A program made the position numbers and the translations under genes. Shown here in pieces: positions 25,976 through 35,214 of a stretch of 64,000 nt of DNA. The notes below the pieces were generated by a model. It did not search any database and was not told the DNA's origin. It saw nothing but the letters and a program-made list of their open reading frames with translations. This DNA is from Pseudovibrio sp. Ad37 (GTDB taxonomy: Bacteria > Pseudomonadota > Alphaproteobacteria > Rhizobiales > Stappiaceae): contig NZ_LMCF01000215.1 in NCBI RefSeq assembly GCF_001623075.1, forward strand, positions 62,001-126,000, written 5' to 3'. Position 1 is the first letter of the stretch. Each line of letters starts with the position of its first letter.

Positions 25976-27067
25976 TTAAAGCTTAGGCACGATCAGCTGA
26001 TTTTCGCTCAGGTGGCTCACACCAGCCGTCACGATCATCTCGCCGTCTTTCAAGCCAGAAAGCACTGGAATGAAGCTGCCAAGCACAGTTCCAAGCAGAA
26101 CCTTACGACGACCAACCCGCTTTTCGCTTTCATCAACAACCCACACATAAGGGCTCTTATCTGGAGAAGACCCAACTGCAGATGTCGGCACGAAGAAGGC
26201 GGTGCTCTGAGCTTTATCAAGACCGTTGAGCTTAACTTTTACGCTCGCAGTCATGCCTGGAATGATGTTGTAACCATCGTCATTGTTCATAGCCAAAGTC
26301 ACACGATAGGTCTGAGCAACCTTGTCTGCTTCCGTGCTGTGCTCACGGTATTCCAATGGAAAGACCTTACCCGGATGGGAAGGGAACTCAGCAGTCATCT
26401 TTAGAACAGAAGATTCTGTCGCCTGAGCAAACAGCGTTTCAGGCACGTTGATATCGATGCGAACTTCACTCACATCCTGCAACCGGGCAATGCTGGTACC
26501 AGCGTTGATGATTGCATAATTATCAAGCGAACGAGAGGTTACGATTGCATCGTAAGGCGCAACGATCTTTGTATAGCCAAGGTTTTGCTTGGCTTTATCA
26601 AGGGTCACTTCAGCAAGATCAAATGCAGTCTTTGCATTGTCGTACTGTCCTTCAGAGATAACCTGCTTGTCTTTCAGCGTTTCAAAGCGCTTCAGATCTT
26701 TATTCTTTTGTTCAAAGTTGACCTGAGCTTCACGAACAGTGTTTTCATAGTCAGTTGGATCAAGCGCTGCAATCAGGTCACCCTTTGCAATTCGCTGCCC
26801 TTCAATGATTGGCATTTCAACAAGCTGACCAGACACACGAAACGCCAGATCGACCGTCTGAACTGCATCGACACGACCAGTGAAGTTACGCGTAAAGAGA
26901 TCATCAATCTCAGAAACGACCATGACACGAGCAGGACGAGGAGCAACCGTTTTCGGCGCTTCAACAACTTCCTGCTCCTGACAACTTGCAAGCAGCAGAG
27001 CAAGTGCCCCAACAAAAACAGGAGCACTCAGGCGTCCTATTCTACTTTTTCCGCTTATTTTCTGCAT
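25976..27067 (-). CDS. RND efflux periplasmic adaptor lipoprotein
   Basis: 363-aa membrane fusion protein. A signal peptide ends in the lipobox LLASC (Cys29), so it is a lipoprotein anchored to the inner membrane. The lipoyl-like start RVSGQLVEMPIIEGQRIAKG, an alpha-hairpin (about residues 100-150, charged coiled coil) and KIVAPYDAIVTSRSLDNYA are standard, followed by beta-barrel and membrane-proximal domains. It links the RND permease to an outer-membrane channel. The operon order is tetR-adaptor-permease, and the gap to the regulator is 6 bases. Confidence 0.92.
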   Translation of the reverse strand: MQKISGKSRIGRLSAPVFVGALALLLASCQEQEVVEAPKTVAPRPARVMVVSEIDDLFTRNFTGRVDAVQTVDLAFRVSGQLVEMPIIEGQRIAKGDLIAALDPTDYENTVREAQVNFEQKNKDLKRFETLKDKQVISEGQYDNAKTAFDLAEVTLDKAKQNLGYTKIVAPYDAIVTSRSLDNYAIINAGTSIARLQDVSEVRIDINVPETLFAQATESSVLKMTAEFPSHPGKVFPLEYREHSTEADKVAQTYRVTLAMNNDDGYNIIPGMTASVKVKLNGLDKAQSTAFFVPTSAVGSSPDKSPYVWVVDESEKRVGRRKVLLGTVLGSFIPVLSGLKDGEMIVTAGVSHLSENQLIVPKL

Positions 27068-27073
27068 TTTACC

Positions 27074-27643
27074 TTAGTTTCCAGCTTCAGCGTTCAGTTC
27101 GGCGTACCGGTCATTCTGGGAGGTGATATCCAACACGCGATCAATAAGTTCATCAATTTCACCAGTGCTGTTATGTTCGATATCCAGCGCCTGGCGATAA
27201 TAAAGTCCGTCTATTATGAGCAAACACATATGCCCCGTAACCGGATCACTAACCTCACCGTTGATTGCTCTTCCAAATTCAGCACTCATCTCCTGAAATT
27301 CAGCAATCAACTCAGGTTCTTGAGCAGCAAGAGCAAACAAGGCTTTCGGAGCGGTCTTCTCTCTGTATTCTTTGTAGATCTGGAAGCTTGCCCGCAAAAT
27401 GGGACAGGCCACTCCCTGCTCTGTCAACTTGTCGCTCAGCGTGTAAGTTCGTTCGCGAACCTCAGAAACAACTCTGCGGATCACTCCCAGCAACAGCTCA
27501 TGCTTGCTTCGGAAATTGTAAAGCACCCCGCCTTTGGACATGCCGGCCTCAGCCGCCACAGCATCAATGGTCAGCTTACGAGTTCCTTCAATGCAAACCA
27601 GACGCTCGACTGCATCCAGAATATGTTCAGCTGTTGTTTCCAC
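27074..27643 (-). CDS. TetR-family repressor of the RND efflux operon
   Basis: 189 aa from GTG 27643, preceded by the ribosome-binding site AGAGGAGAGG. A longer open frame reaching 27736 would translate straight through the operator repeats and is rejected. The N-terminal helix-turn-helix is LTIDAVAAEAGMSKGGVLYN followed by FRSKHELLLG; the C-terminal ligand domain contains a helical pattern with FALAAQEPELIAEFQEM. It is the first gene of the efflux operon, so it controls its own expression together with the pump. The ligand is unknown; by family, effector binding relieves repression. Confidence 0.88.
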   Translation of the reverse strand: METTAEHILDAVERLVCIEGTRKLTIDAVAAEAGMSKGGVLYNFRSKHELLLGVIRRVVSEVRERTYTLSDKLTEQGVACPILRASFQIYKEYREKTAPKALFALAAQEPELIAEFQEMSAEFGRAINGEVSDPVTGHMCLLIIDGLYYRQALDIEHNSTGEIDELIDRVLDITSQNDRYAELNAEAGN

Positions 27644-27671
27644 GCTGGTATCCCTCTCCTCTAACCGGAGC

Positions 27672-27709
27672 CTGTACCGTCCAGTCGGTTTCTGTACCGT
27701 CTGGACGGT
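27672..27709. promoter_or_regulatory. TetR-type operator repeats upstream of the efflux operon
   Basis: ACCGTC-TG-GACGGT at 27696-27709 is a 6-bp dyad of the kind bound by AcrR/TetR proteins. A second half-related site, CTGTACCGTCCAG at 27672-27684, repeats CTGTACCGTCTGG at 27692-27704 with a 20-base period. Both lie 29-66 bases before the regulator's start codon, the expected place for autoregulation. Confidence 0.75.
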
Positions 27710-27823
27710 TTTAGAGGAAGACCTAAAAAAAGACAAGTTCGAATTTTGAGAAAATTGAGATAGCTGCCCTTAGGAAAACGCATATCAAGAATGAAATCAC
27801 ATAACTGTGATTTGAAACACAAA

Positions 27824-27849
27824 ATGCCGACCCTTGTCAGGGTCGGCAT
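27824..27849 (-). terminator. Intrinsic terminator of the ior gene
   Basis: Reverse-strand stem ATGCCGACCCT with AGGGTCGGCAT (11 bp, loop GACA) followed by TTTTGTGTTT, 28 bases after the ior stop. Confidence 0.85.
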
Positions 27850-27876
27850 CCTTTGTTTTCCGCCAATAACGAAAGA

Positions 27877-30800
27877 CTATTCAGCTGCTTCTTTAAAGGT
27901 GACCGTTGTCGGGTCTTCCTCAAGTCTACCAAGCAGCTCTTCACGCCTGAGTTGTGCAAGCTTCAGATTCTCGTCCTTGATAGGACCATACCCGCGAATA
28001 GAATCGGGCAAGTTGAGAAACTCGCGAAGCAATCCATAGTTCGCCGTACCGAGTTTTCCGCCAACCAATGAGAGATCATCCCGGTACTGCTTCACCAAGT
28101 CCCGCTCCTCTTTACGCTCCCGCGCATATCCAAACGGATCGAGTGCAGTGCCACGCAAACCACGAAGAGATACAAGCATCTCAAAAGCCTTGAAAATCCA
28201 AGGACCGAAGGCCCGCTTTTGCGGACGACCCGTCTTTGGATCCGGCTTACCGGGCAGGAATGGAGGAGCCAGCATCAACTGCAACTCACCCGGGTCTGCA
28301 AATTGAGCCTCAAGATTCTTACGGAACTCTGGCTCACTATAAAGACGCGCAACTTCGTACTCGTCTTTATAAGCCATCACCTTGTAAAGCATCTCAACCG
28401 CGGTATGCGTCACCTCAAGAGAGCCCGGACCAAACTCCTCATCCCGCGCTCTGATCTCGGAAATCTTGTCGAGATACTTATTGGCGTAGGACTTATTCTG
28501 GTAAGTGGTAAGCTCTTTCGCGAAGAAAGCGATCTTCTCATCCAGCGTCATCACTTTCACAGCTTCCTGACGTGGAAGAGCTGCGAAAATCGCATCAGGG
28601 TTGGAGTAAAGAACACGCCCTGCATGGAATGCATTGATGTTCTTCTCAACCGCAGCACCATTCAATGAGATCGCATTCTCAATGGCTTGTGCTGAGATCG
28701 GCAGAGTACCAGCCTGATAAGACAATCCGATGAGCATCATGTTGGTGTAAATCGCATCACCCAACAGCTTCTCAGCAATGTTCGCCAGATCATGTGCTCT
28801 CAGATCAAGCGTCCCTTGCTCCAGCGTCTGCTTCATCTTGTGCTCGTCAAAGGAAAGCTGCTGCTTCATCACAAACTCAGAGGTCGGCGTGACGTTTGTA
28901 TTCACAAAGCCATGCGTTCTGCTCTTGTGATAAAGAGAAAGCTGTTCAGCCTTACTTGCAACCAGCATATCACTTGCAATCAGCACATCCAGCTGTGCAG
29001 GCGGTACACGTGGCCCTTCAATTGTGTCACTCGCCGCAGCAAAGCGCACATGGGAGGTCACAGGTCCACCCTTTTGAGCAAGGCCAGTCATGTCAAGCGT
29101 AGAGGCTTTGATCCCGTCAATATGAGCCGCCATCGCGATAATCGCAGAAATGGTCGTAACGCCCATACCACCAATACCAGCCACCAGCAGGTTGTGAGTG
29201 TTCTCCAGTGATGGCAATTGAACGTCTGGCAGCTGCTTCACAAACTCATCAAGCGCGAAATCAGCAGGCTTTGCCTGACGCAGCTTCGAACCCTTCACAT
29301 AAACAAAGGATGGGCAGAACCCCTTTACACAAGAGAAGTCCTTGTTACAGGAAGACTGATTGATACGGCGCTTTTCACCAAACACCGTCTCAACTGGCTC
29401 AACAGAAAGACAGTTGGACTGCACAGAACAATCACCACACCCTTCACAGACACGGTCATTGATGAACAAACGCAGATCCGGATCAGGGTACAACCCTCTC
29501 TTCCGGCGGCGGCGCTTCTCAGCAGCACAGGTCTGATCAAACACGATTGCAGAAACACCTTTGAACTCTTTGAGTTCGTTCTGCACCTTCATCAGATCAT
29601 CACGGTGATGCACGGGCTCGGTAACAGCAAGATCCTGACGGCCAGAGTAGTCCTCTGGGTTCTCGCTAAGCAGAACAACCTTCTCAACTCCCTCAGCATG
29701 CAACTGATTGAGAAGCTGCGGCACGGTAAGAGACCCATCGATCTCCTGACCACCCGTCATCGCGACAGCGTCGTTGTAAAGGATCTTGAAAGTGATTGGC
29801 ACACGTGCAGCAACGGCCTGACGGATCGACAAAATACCGGAGTGGAAATAAGTTCCATCCCCCATATTGGCAAACACATGCTCATCACGCGCAAAGTTCG
29901 CTTGTCCCACCCAGAGAGAACCTTCACCGCCCATGGCAATCTGACCATCAGTGGTTCGGCCATTAATCTCGGTCATCGCATGACAGCCGATGCCCGGCAT
30001 CGAGCGTGACCCTTCAGGCACCACAGTCGATGTGTTGTGCGGGCAACCAGAGCAAAAGTAAGGGGAACGCGCTGCAAGTTCGCCATTTCCCTGAGCCCAC
30101 ATCTGCTGACGCATCATGGAATCAGCAACAGAACGCATCTCGTCATTGACGTATTCCTGAGGCAGGAAATTCATGATCACGCGGATCATCTCATCAATGG
30201 ATAGCTCCAGAACATCAGAGAGCAAAGGCTCCCCTTGTGCGTCTTTCTTGCCAAGGATCTTCGGCTGTTGGTCACTCGGCCAGTTGTAAGCAATCTCTTT
30301 GATTTGTGGCTCGATAAACGCACGCTTGTGCTCCACCACCAAAATCTTTTCAACGCCACGCGCAAAACTTGAGAACGCTGTTGGCTCCAGCGGATAAGGC
30401 ATACCAACCTTATAAACTGCCAGCCCGATCTCCTTGGCCCGCTGATCTGTAATTCCCATAAGGCGAAGCGCCTGACACAAATCACGGAATGCTTTACCCG
30501 TTGCAACCATGCCAATACGCGGCTTCTGCGCACCATAGGCAACATGGTCGAGACGATTCGCCTTTGCATACGCCAAAACCGCAGGCATGCGGATGTCACG
30601 CAATAGTCGTTCTGTCTCCAGCCTGTTGCCAAGCAACAGCACTCGGTTCAGCTCAGCATTCTTGCGAGGATCAAACGCAGCAGGGCGAGAGAATGCCATA
30701 CGCCTTGGATCAACAGAAACAACACCAGATGCGTCCATCGTATCTGCAAGGCAAATCAATGCACTCCACAGACCGGTGTAACGGGACATCTCAAACCCGT

Positions 30801-31362
30801 GTAAGCCAAAATCCAGAACTTCCTGAATGTCAGCCGGGTTGAGAACCGGAATTTCTGCGTGCTGGAAAAAAAACTCGCTTTGAGCAGGCAAAATGGAAGA
30901 TTTTGCCAGATGGTCATCGCCCGCAAGTGCTACAACTCCGCCATTTGGGTCGGTTCCAGAAGCACTTGCCTGATGCAGCACATCACCTGCTCTATCTACA
31001 CCTGGTGCCTTCCCGTACCATATGCCGTAGACGCCATCAAAGGCTGAACCCTTGCCGTGCTGTCTGACTTTTTGAGATCCCCACACTGCTGTGGCGCCCA
31101 GTTCCTCATTCACTCCCGGTTGAAACTGAATATCCAGCGGATCGAGATATTGACGTGATCTTTGAAGCTCCGTGTCGTAACCAGCAATTGGAGAACCGCG
31201 GTATCCTGAAATAAAACCGCCTGTTTTCAATCCCTTAGCACGATCTAATCGACCGCGATCCAACGCCAGTCGTACCAGTGCCTGAATACCATTTAGGTAA
31301 ACATTGCCTGTTTCAGCTGTGTATTTGTCATGTAAGCTGATCGGTGGCACACTTACGTTCAT
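27877..31362 (-). CDS. Fused indolepyruvate:ferredoxin oxidoreductase
   Basis: 1161-aa fusion of the IorA and IorB activities: it oxidatively decarboxylates aryl pyruvates (from Trp, Phe, Tyr transamination) to aryl-acetyl-CoA, reducing ferredoxin. The N-terminal pyrimidine-type half begins KYTAETGNVYLNGIQALVRL; the TPP-binding domain follows with GCPHNTSTVVPEG and MGGEGSLWVGQANFARD. A ferredoxin-like region (about residue 640) has CEGCGDCSVQSNC and CNKDFSCVKGFCPSF cysteines for Fe-S clusters. The gamma domain starts at GIGGMGVTTISAI and includes LDMTGLAQKGGPVTSHVRF. The C-terminal part is the DUF6537 domain. The single-chain form is the aerobic proteobacterial type. It is divergent from an Lrp-family regulator. 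Confidence 0.93.
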   Translation of the reverse strand: MNVSVPPISLHDKYTAETGNVYLNGIQALVRLALDRGRLDRAKGLKTGGFISGYRGSPIAGYDTELQRSRQYLDPLDIQFQPGVNEELGATAVWGSQKVRQHGKGSAFDGVYGIWYGKAPGVDRAGDVLHQASASGTDPNGGVVALAGDDHLAKSSILPAQSEFFFQHAEIPVLNPADIQEVLDFGLHGFEMSRYTGLWSALICLADTMDASGVVSVDPRRMAFSRPAAFDPRKNAELNRVLLLGNRLETERLLRDIRMPAVLAYAKANRLDHVAYGAQKPRIGMVATGKAFRDLCQALRLMGITDQRAKEIGLAVYKVGMPYPLEPTAFSSFARGVEKILVVEHKRAFIEPQIKEIAYNWPSDQQPKILGKKDAQGEPLLSDVLELSIDEMIRVIMNFLPQEYVNDEMRSVADSMMRQQMWAQGNGELAARSPYFCSGCPHNTSTVVPEGSRSMPGIGCHAMTEINGRTTDGQIAMGGEGSLWVGQANFARDEHVFANMGDGTYFHSGILSIRQAVAARVPITFKILYNDAVAMTGGQEIDGSLTVPQLLNQLHAEGVEKVVLLSENPEDYSGRQDLAVTEPVHHRDDLMKVQNELKEFKGVSAIVFDQTCAAEKRRRRKRGLYPDPDLRLFINDRVCEGCGDCSVQSNCLSVEPVETVFGEKRRINQSSCNKDFSCVKGFCPSFVYVKGSKLRQAKPADFALDEFVKQLPDVQLPSLENTHNLLVAGIGGMGVTTISAIIAMAAHIDGIKASTLDMTGLAQKGGPVTSHVRFAAASDTIEGPRVPPAQLDVLIASDMLVASKAEQLSLYHKSRTHGFVNTNVTPTSEFVMKQQLSFDEHKMKQTLEQGTLDLRAHDLANIAEKLLGDAIYTNMMLIGLSYQAGTLPISAQAIENAISLNGAAVEKNINAFHAGRVLYSNPDAIFAALPRQEAVKVMTLDEKIAFFAKELTTYQNKSYANKYLDKISEIRARDEEFGPGSLEVTHTAVEMLYKVMAYKDEYEVARLYSEPEFRKNLEAQFADPGELQLMLAPPFLPGKPDPKTGRPQKRAFGPWIFKAFEMLVSLRGLRGTALDPFGYARERKEERDLVKQYRDDLSLVGGKLGTANYGLLREFLNLPDSIRGYGPIKDENLKLAQLRREELLGRLEEDPTTVTFKEAAE

Positions 31363-31517
31363 TCAATGAGCTCCTCTCCCATCATGGCTGTGGACGGTCC
31401 CCCCCGCCAAAACCAATTCTTTCGTCCTAGCCCATAGTGATCCTTTTTTTGCGTGCTTTCTGTGCTATCCTACCGACAAATACGTACTCAGTCGAAAAAT
31501 TATTCCTAAGAGGGCAC

Positions 31518-32003
31518 ATGAGCGAAAATTCCTTATTGGACCCATCCGACATCCGAGTTCTGCGGATTCTGCAAAAAGATGCATCCCAATCCATCGCAGA
31601 TATCGCCAAAGAAGCCGGTATGAGCCAAACTCCTTGCTGGAGGCGAATTAAGAAACTCAAGGAGTCTGGCGTTATCAAACAGACCGCAGCGCTGGTTGAT
31701 CGCGAAGCCGTCGGTCTTGGCTTTCTCGCATATGCATTTGTTAAGCTCACTGTACCCAGCCGCGAGAACATGGAAACATTCGACAGGCTAATTGGGGTAT
31801 GGCCCGAAGTTGTTACATGCGAACGCATCACCGGCGCAGTGGATTACCTCATCAAAGTGGTCGCCACAGATATAAAGTCTTATGACGATTTCCTTCGTTT
31901 GAAGCTTCTGGACAATGCTCTTGTTTCAGATGTTCAGTCACGCATTGTAGTTTCGACAATTAAGGAAACAGTTGCGTTACCTCTTAAAGAGTTTGTCAGT
32001 TAA
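31518..32003 (+). CDS. Lrp/AsnC-family transcriptional regulator
   Basis: 161 aa from ATG 31518 with AAGAGGG upstream; an earlier in-frame ATG at 31437 adds a hydrophobic stretch and is not used. The N-terminal winged helix-turn-helix is LDPSDIRVLRILQKDASQSI then IAKEAGMSQTPCWRRIKKL. The C-terminal RAM domain for amino-acid binding starts near residue 65, with VTCERITGAVDYLIKVVATD typical. It is divergent from the indolepyruvate oxidoreductase gene with 155 bases between starts. This arrangement suggests control of aromatic amino-acid breakdown in response to an amino acid; inferred. Confidence 0.9.
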   Translation: MSENSLLDPSDIRVLRILQKDASQSIADIAKEAGMSQTPCWRRIKKLKESGVIKQTAALVDREAVGLGFLAYAFVKLTVPSRENMETFDRLIGVWPEVVTCERITGAVDYLIKVVATDIKSYDDFLRLKLLDNALVSDVQSRIVVSTIKETVALPLKEFVS

Positions 32004-32133
32004 CGTTTATGTACCAGCCTAATCGCAGTTAGTTTACGCGTGGTCGCTGAAACACTGAAATGTTTGCTCAAACTCGACTGATATGGTTTAGTCGCGCGAT
32101 CTCTTGCACTTAAGTTTTCGCGTGGACTAAACA

Positions 32134-33123
32134 TTGCCTTCCCCCACATTCGTTATAAGCGGCCTCAAGCTGATCAACTCACTCCTGCGTTTTTTGGGGC
32201 GAAACGGCACCAATGCAGTCGCTATCTCAATCTTCCTTGGCCTTTTCCTACCCGGAATTGCTGAAGCCCTGCGTATCCTTCTGACGCCCGCAATCTTTAT
32301 TCTGCTAACCCTGAGCTTTATTCGGGTAGACAACGCCGCCATTACCAATCAACTCAGACGCCCACTGCCAGCGTTTGCGGCAATGCTCTGGCAAATGCTC
32401 ATTCTTCCTCTGCTGGCGACACTCACCTGTTTGATGATCGGGCTGGATCAGATCGACCTTGGAGTGCTCACAGCGCTATTTATGGTGTCCGCAGCACCAC
32501 CCGTTATGTCCACGCCGATCTTTATCTGGATGTTTGGCCTCAATGGAGCCCTTGCCCTCACCATATCAACCCTGTCACTGATCATCGCTCCACTCAGCAC
32601 CGCTTTGTTTGCGTATCTATTGCTGCCGGATACACTTCAGGTCTCCCCATTATCGCTGGCAACCAACCTGACGATGTTCCTAATCGGCTCTGCGGGGCTT
32701 GGGCGTCTCCTCTATTATCTTCTTGGTGCCAAGCGGATCACCGAGGCGACAGATCACATCAACGGACTAAACTGCATCGTTCTTTTTATCTTTGCGGTTG
32801 CAGCGATGGATGGTGTCACCGGCTTTGCACTCACTGCGCCTTTCAAAGCCGCTGCTCTGTTTGTCGGCGTCTTTGCCATTGCCGCCCTGCAGTTGCTTGT
32901 GACCTTCCTGATCTTCTCACCAGCCGGACGGCAAACAGCATTCATCGCAGCTTATGGCACTGGAAGCCGTAATCTCGGTTTAATGGTTGCGGCACTCGGG
33001 GGGACAATTCCAGAATTGGCTTGGCTCTTCTTCGCCTTTGCTCAGTTCCCGATTTATCTGCTTCCATGGATCCTTAAACCCGTTGCGATACTCATTGGTA
33101 AGGCAGAGACGGCAACAACCTAG
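32134..33123 (+). CDS. BASS-type (bile acid:sodium symporter family) membrane protein
   Basis: 329-aa integral membrane protein with about nine or ten hydrophobic helices. The pattern FMVSAAPPVMSTPIFIWMFG and the twin-helix layout resemble the sodium-bile acid symporter superfamily. GTGSRNLGLMVAALGG near the C-terminus matches the family's second crossing-region motif. The chosen start is a TTG at 32134 and is uncertain. Substrate unknown; many bacterial members export or import organic acids. Encoded just downstream of the Lrp gene on the same strand and 98 bases before rpe. Confidence 0.7.
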   Translation: MPSPTFVISGLKLINSLLRFLGRNGTNAVAISIFLGLFLPGIAEALRILLTPAIFILLTLSFIRVDNAAITNQLRRPLPAFAAMLWQMLILPLLATLTCLMIGLDQIDLGVLTALFMVSAAPPVMSTPIFIWMFGLNGALALTISTLSLIIAPLSTALFAYLLLPDTLQVSPLSLATNLTMFLIGSAGLGRLLYYLLGAKRITEATDHINGLNCIVLFIFAVAAMDGVTGFALTAPFKAAALFVGVFAIAALQLLVTFLIFSPAGRQTAFIAAYGTGSRNLGLMVAALGGTIPELAWLFFAFAQFPIYLLPWILKPVAILIGKAETATT

Positions 33124-33221
33124 GCATAACGGGGGAAGCTGCCCTGTTCACACCACTTGCTTCTCATGTGTGTCCATGTTAGCCGCACAGCAAATTGGGC
33201 ACATCTAGGAGAATCCCTGCT

Positions 33222-33890
33222 ATGGCACAGCCGCTCGTTATCGCCCCTTCCGTCCTTGCATCCGACTTTTCTAAGCTGGGGCAAGAAGTTCGTGATGTTG
33301 TTGAAGCTGGAGCCGACTGGATCCATCTGGATGTCATGGATGGCCACTTCGTTCCAAACATCACTTTTGGCCCGGACGTCATTGCAAAACTCCGCCCTCA
33401 CACCGATAAAGTCTTCGACGCGCACCTTATGATCGAACCATGTGATCCGTACCTTGAAGCCTTCGCAAAAGCTGGCTCGGACTACATCACAGTTCACGCA
33501 GAAGCGACCACCCACCTGCACCGCTCTTTGCAGGCAATCCGCAATCTAGGCAAAAAAGCAGGCGTTTCTCTAAATCCTGGCACACACGAAAGCTGCCTTG
33601 AATACGTTCTGGACAGCGTTGACCTGATCCTGGTCATGACCGTGAACCCTGGCTTCGGTGGGCAGAAATTTATCCACTCTCAAATCGAAAAGGTTGCCCG
33701 CATCAAAAGCATGATCGGCGATCGCCCAATCCGCATCCAGATTGATGGCGGGGTCACCCCTGAGACAGCCCCATTGGTCACCAAGGCTGGCGCTGACACA
33801 CTGGTCGCAGGCTCAGCAGTCTTCAAAGGCGGCACAGTTGAGAGCTATCGCGAAAACATCGCAGCAATCCGCGCTGCTACTCAGGTCTGA
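33222..33890 (+). CDS. rpe: Ribulose-phosphate 3-epimerase
   Basis: 222-aa cytosolic TIM-barrel enzyme interconverting ribulose-5-phosphate and xylulose-5-phosphate in the pentose phosphate pathway. The start [38 protein letters not shown] with metal ligands, and [14 protein letters not shown] (phosphate loop) are intact, and [13 protein letters not shown] carries the catalytic aspartate. ATG 33222 is preceded by AGGAG; an upstream frame start is ignored. Followed by a strong terminator. Confidence 0.96.
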   Translation: MAQPLVIAPSVLASDFSKLGQEVRDVVEAGADWIHLDVMDGHFVPNITFGPDVIAKLRPHTDKVFDAHLMIEPCDPYLEAFAKAGSDYITVHAEATTHLHRSLQAIRNLGKKAGVSLNPGTHESCLEYVLDSVDLILVMTVNPGFGGQKFIHSQIEKVARIKSMIGDRPIRIQIDGGVTPETAPLVTKAGADTLVAGSAVFKGGTVESYRENIAAIRAATQV

Positions 33891-33910
33891 TTTTTTGATC
33901 CTGAAATGCA

Positions 33911-33940
33911 AAAGGCCGCCCCTAAGGCGGCCTTTTTTTT
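33911..33940 (+). terminator. Intrinsic terminator after rpe
   Basis: 10-bp stem AAAGGCCGCC / GGCGGCCTTT with a 4-base loop (CTAA) and a further run of Ts. Convergent with the HpcH aldolase gene, whose stop is 16 bases away. Confidence 0.9.
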
Positions 33941-33955
33941 GCAGACGTAGTGGCT

Positions 33956-34723
33956 TTAATCCAATGAACTTGCAGCTTCCGCAGCAGCATTGATAAACAA
34001 AGTCGAATCCGTCCCAAACGTCATAAACTGATAACCAGCAGCCTTTGAGTGCTGAAGATGCCCCTTGGAAACACAATAGATCCCTGCAATCTTCCCAGCC
34101 GCATGGGTTTTCTCCGCAATGTCTTTCTGCATCTCCAGAGAAGCGTCAGAAACAGGTTCCACGCGTTTCCCGCCAGAAACAGTCAATGACAGGTCAGCAG
34201 GCCCGACAAAAATGCCATCCAAACCATCAACAGCCAAAATGTCTTCAAGCGCTTCATAGGCCTCTGGCGTCTCAATCATGGCAATTGCGAGCGTCTTTTC
34301 ATCAGCCGAAGCGAAGTAATCATCCATGGAAACACCAGTTGCCATGGTTGCGCCAACAGCACCATAGCTACGCGCGCCCAACGGCGGATACTTGCAGAAC
34401 TCCACCAGCTTCTTTGCGTCGTCCACTGAGTTGATCATCGGTGCGATTATCACTTCAGCGCCCACATCCAACAACCAGCTGGCATTTTTAAAGTCGTCGA
34501 CACAGATTCGTGCAACAGCATGCCCGCCACCATTAATGATCTCTTTGATAGAATCACGCGCTTCAGCGGTGGTCAGCAAACCATGTTGCAAATCCAGCGT
34601 GATTGCTTTGTAGCCGCCTCTTAAAAACAGATCAGAAAATATTGGAGAAGGCAGGCTTGCCCACGCGCTTACAATGGTTTGCCCAGCTCTCAACTTCTCT
34701 GCCAGACACTTATTCTCAGTCAT
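33956..34723 (-). CDS. HpcH/HpaI family aldolase
   Basis: 255-aa class II, metal-dependent TIM-barrel aldolase of the HpcH/HpaI group. ITLDLQHGLL (about residue 40) is the position of the catalytic histidine motif, VIAPMINSVDDAKKLVEFCK follows a strand, and GIFVGPADLSLTVSG is the metal/substrate loop. The sequence order fits 2-keto-3-deoxy sugar-acid or 4-hydroxy-2-oxo-acid aldolases that release pyruvate plus an aldehyde. Substrate is not resolved. It is not in an operon with sugar-acid genes in this window. Confidence 0.88.
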   Translation of the reverse strand: MTENKCLAEKLRAGQTIVSAWASLPSPIFSDLFLRGGYKAITLDLQHGLLTTAEARDSIKEIINGGGHAVARICVDDFKNASWLLDVGAEVIIAPMINSVDDAKKLVEFCKYPPLGARSYGAVGATMATGVSMDDYFASADEKTLAIAMIETPEAYEALEDILAVDGLDGIFVGPADLSLTVSGGKRVEPVSDASLEMQKDIAEKTHAAGKIAGIYCVSKGHLQHSKAAGYQFMTFGTDSTLFINAAAEAASSLD

Positions 34724-34799
34724 TCAATGCCTCATCTGATTAAGCACAGGCACCATCAACCACGCAGCACCAGCTCTAAAACAAAACTATCATTCAAAC

Positions 34800-34839
34800 A
34801 AAAAAGCCGTCTCCCTGAAAATAATCAAGGGAAGACGGC
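34800..34839 (-). terminator. Intrinsic terminator after the DUF1476 gene
   Basis: Reverse-strand stem GCCGTCTTCCCTTG with CAGGGAGACGGC (bulged), then TTTTTTG. It lies about 50 bases after the stop of the ATPase inhibitor gene. Confidence 0.8.
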
Positions 34840-34890
34840 AAATTCTCTAGTTTAAGGGCTCTCTTGGTGAGCCTGCTTAAGGAGTGCAGC

Positions 34891-35214
34891 TTATGCTTCC
34901 TCAGCAACTTCCTTTTTCGCAACAGCCATCAGCTCTTCCATAGTGCGGCGAATCTGGTGTTCAGACTGCTCAACACTTGCATCTGCAAAATCTTTGGAAA
35001 TACGAGCAAAAATGTCTTCGTCGCCTGGCTCTTTAAGATCCGTTTGGACGATCTTTTTGGCGTAATCTTCTGCGATGTCTCCGGCCAAACCAAGCTTCTC
35101 AGCAGCCCACTGGCCCAGCAGCTTATCGCGCCGTGCAGTAGCCTTGAAAGCAAGCTCAGAACCCATTGCGAAACTGCCTTCAAACGCATCAGCTCGTTTG
35201 TCAAACGTGCTCAT
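34891..35214 (-). CDS. DUF1476 protein: F1-ATPase inhibitor zeta subunit
   Basis: 107-aa cytosolic four-helix protein of the DUF1476 family, the alphaproteobacterial zeta subunit first known in Paracoccus, which blocks ATP hydrolysis by F1F0-ATPase through its N-terminal helix. Typical pieces are STFDKRADAFEGSFAM near the start, RRDKLLGQWAAEKLGLAG, DYAKKIVQTDLKEPGDED and a C-terminal basic/helical segment. It stands alone, divergent from purC, a placement I recall from other alphaproteobacteria. Confidence 0.88.
   Translation of the reverse strand: MSTFDKRADAFEGSFAMGSELAFKATARRDKLLGQWAAEKLGLAGDIAEDYAKKIVQTDLKEPGDEDIFARISKDFADASVEQSEHQIRRTMEELMAVAKKEVAEEA

Noticed and set aside
26585-27664. 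359-codon open frame opposite the adaptor and TetR genes
   Set aside because: Spans two real genes on the other strand and their operator region.
27644-27736. N-terminal 31 residues of the long TetR frame
   Set aside because: They are encoded by the operator region and the internal GTG has a better ribosome-binding site.
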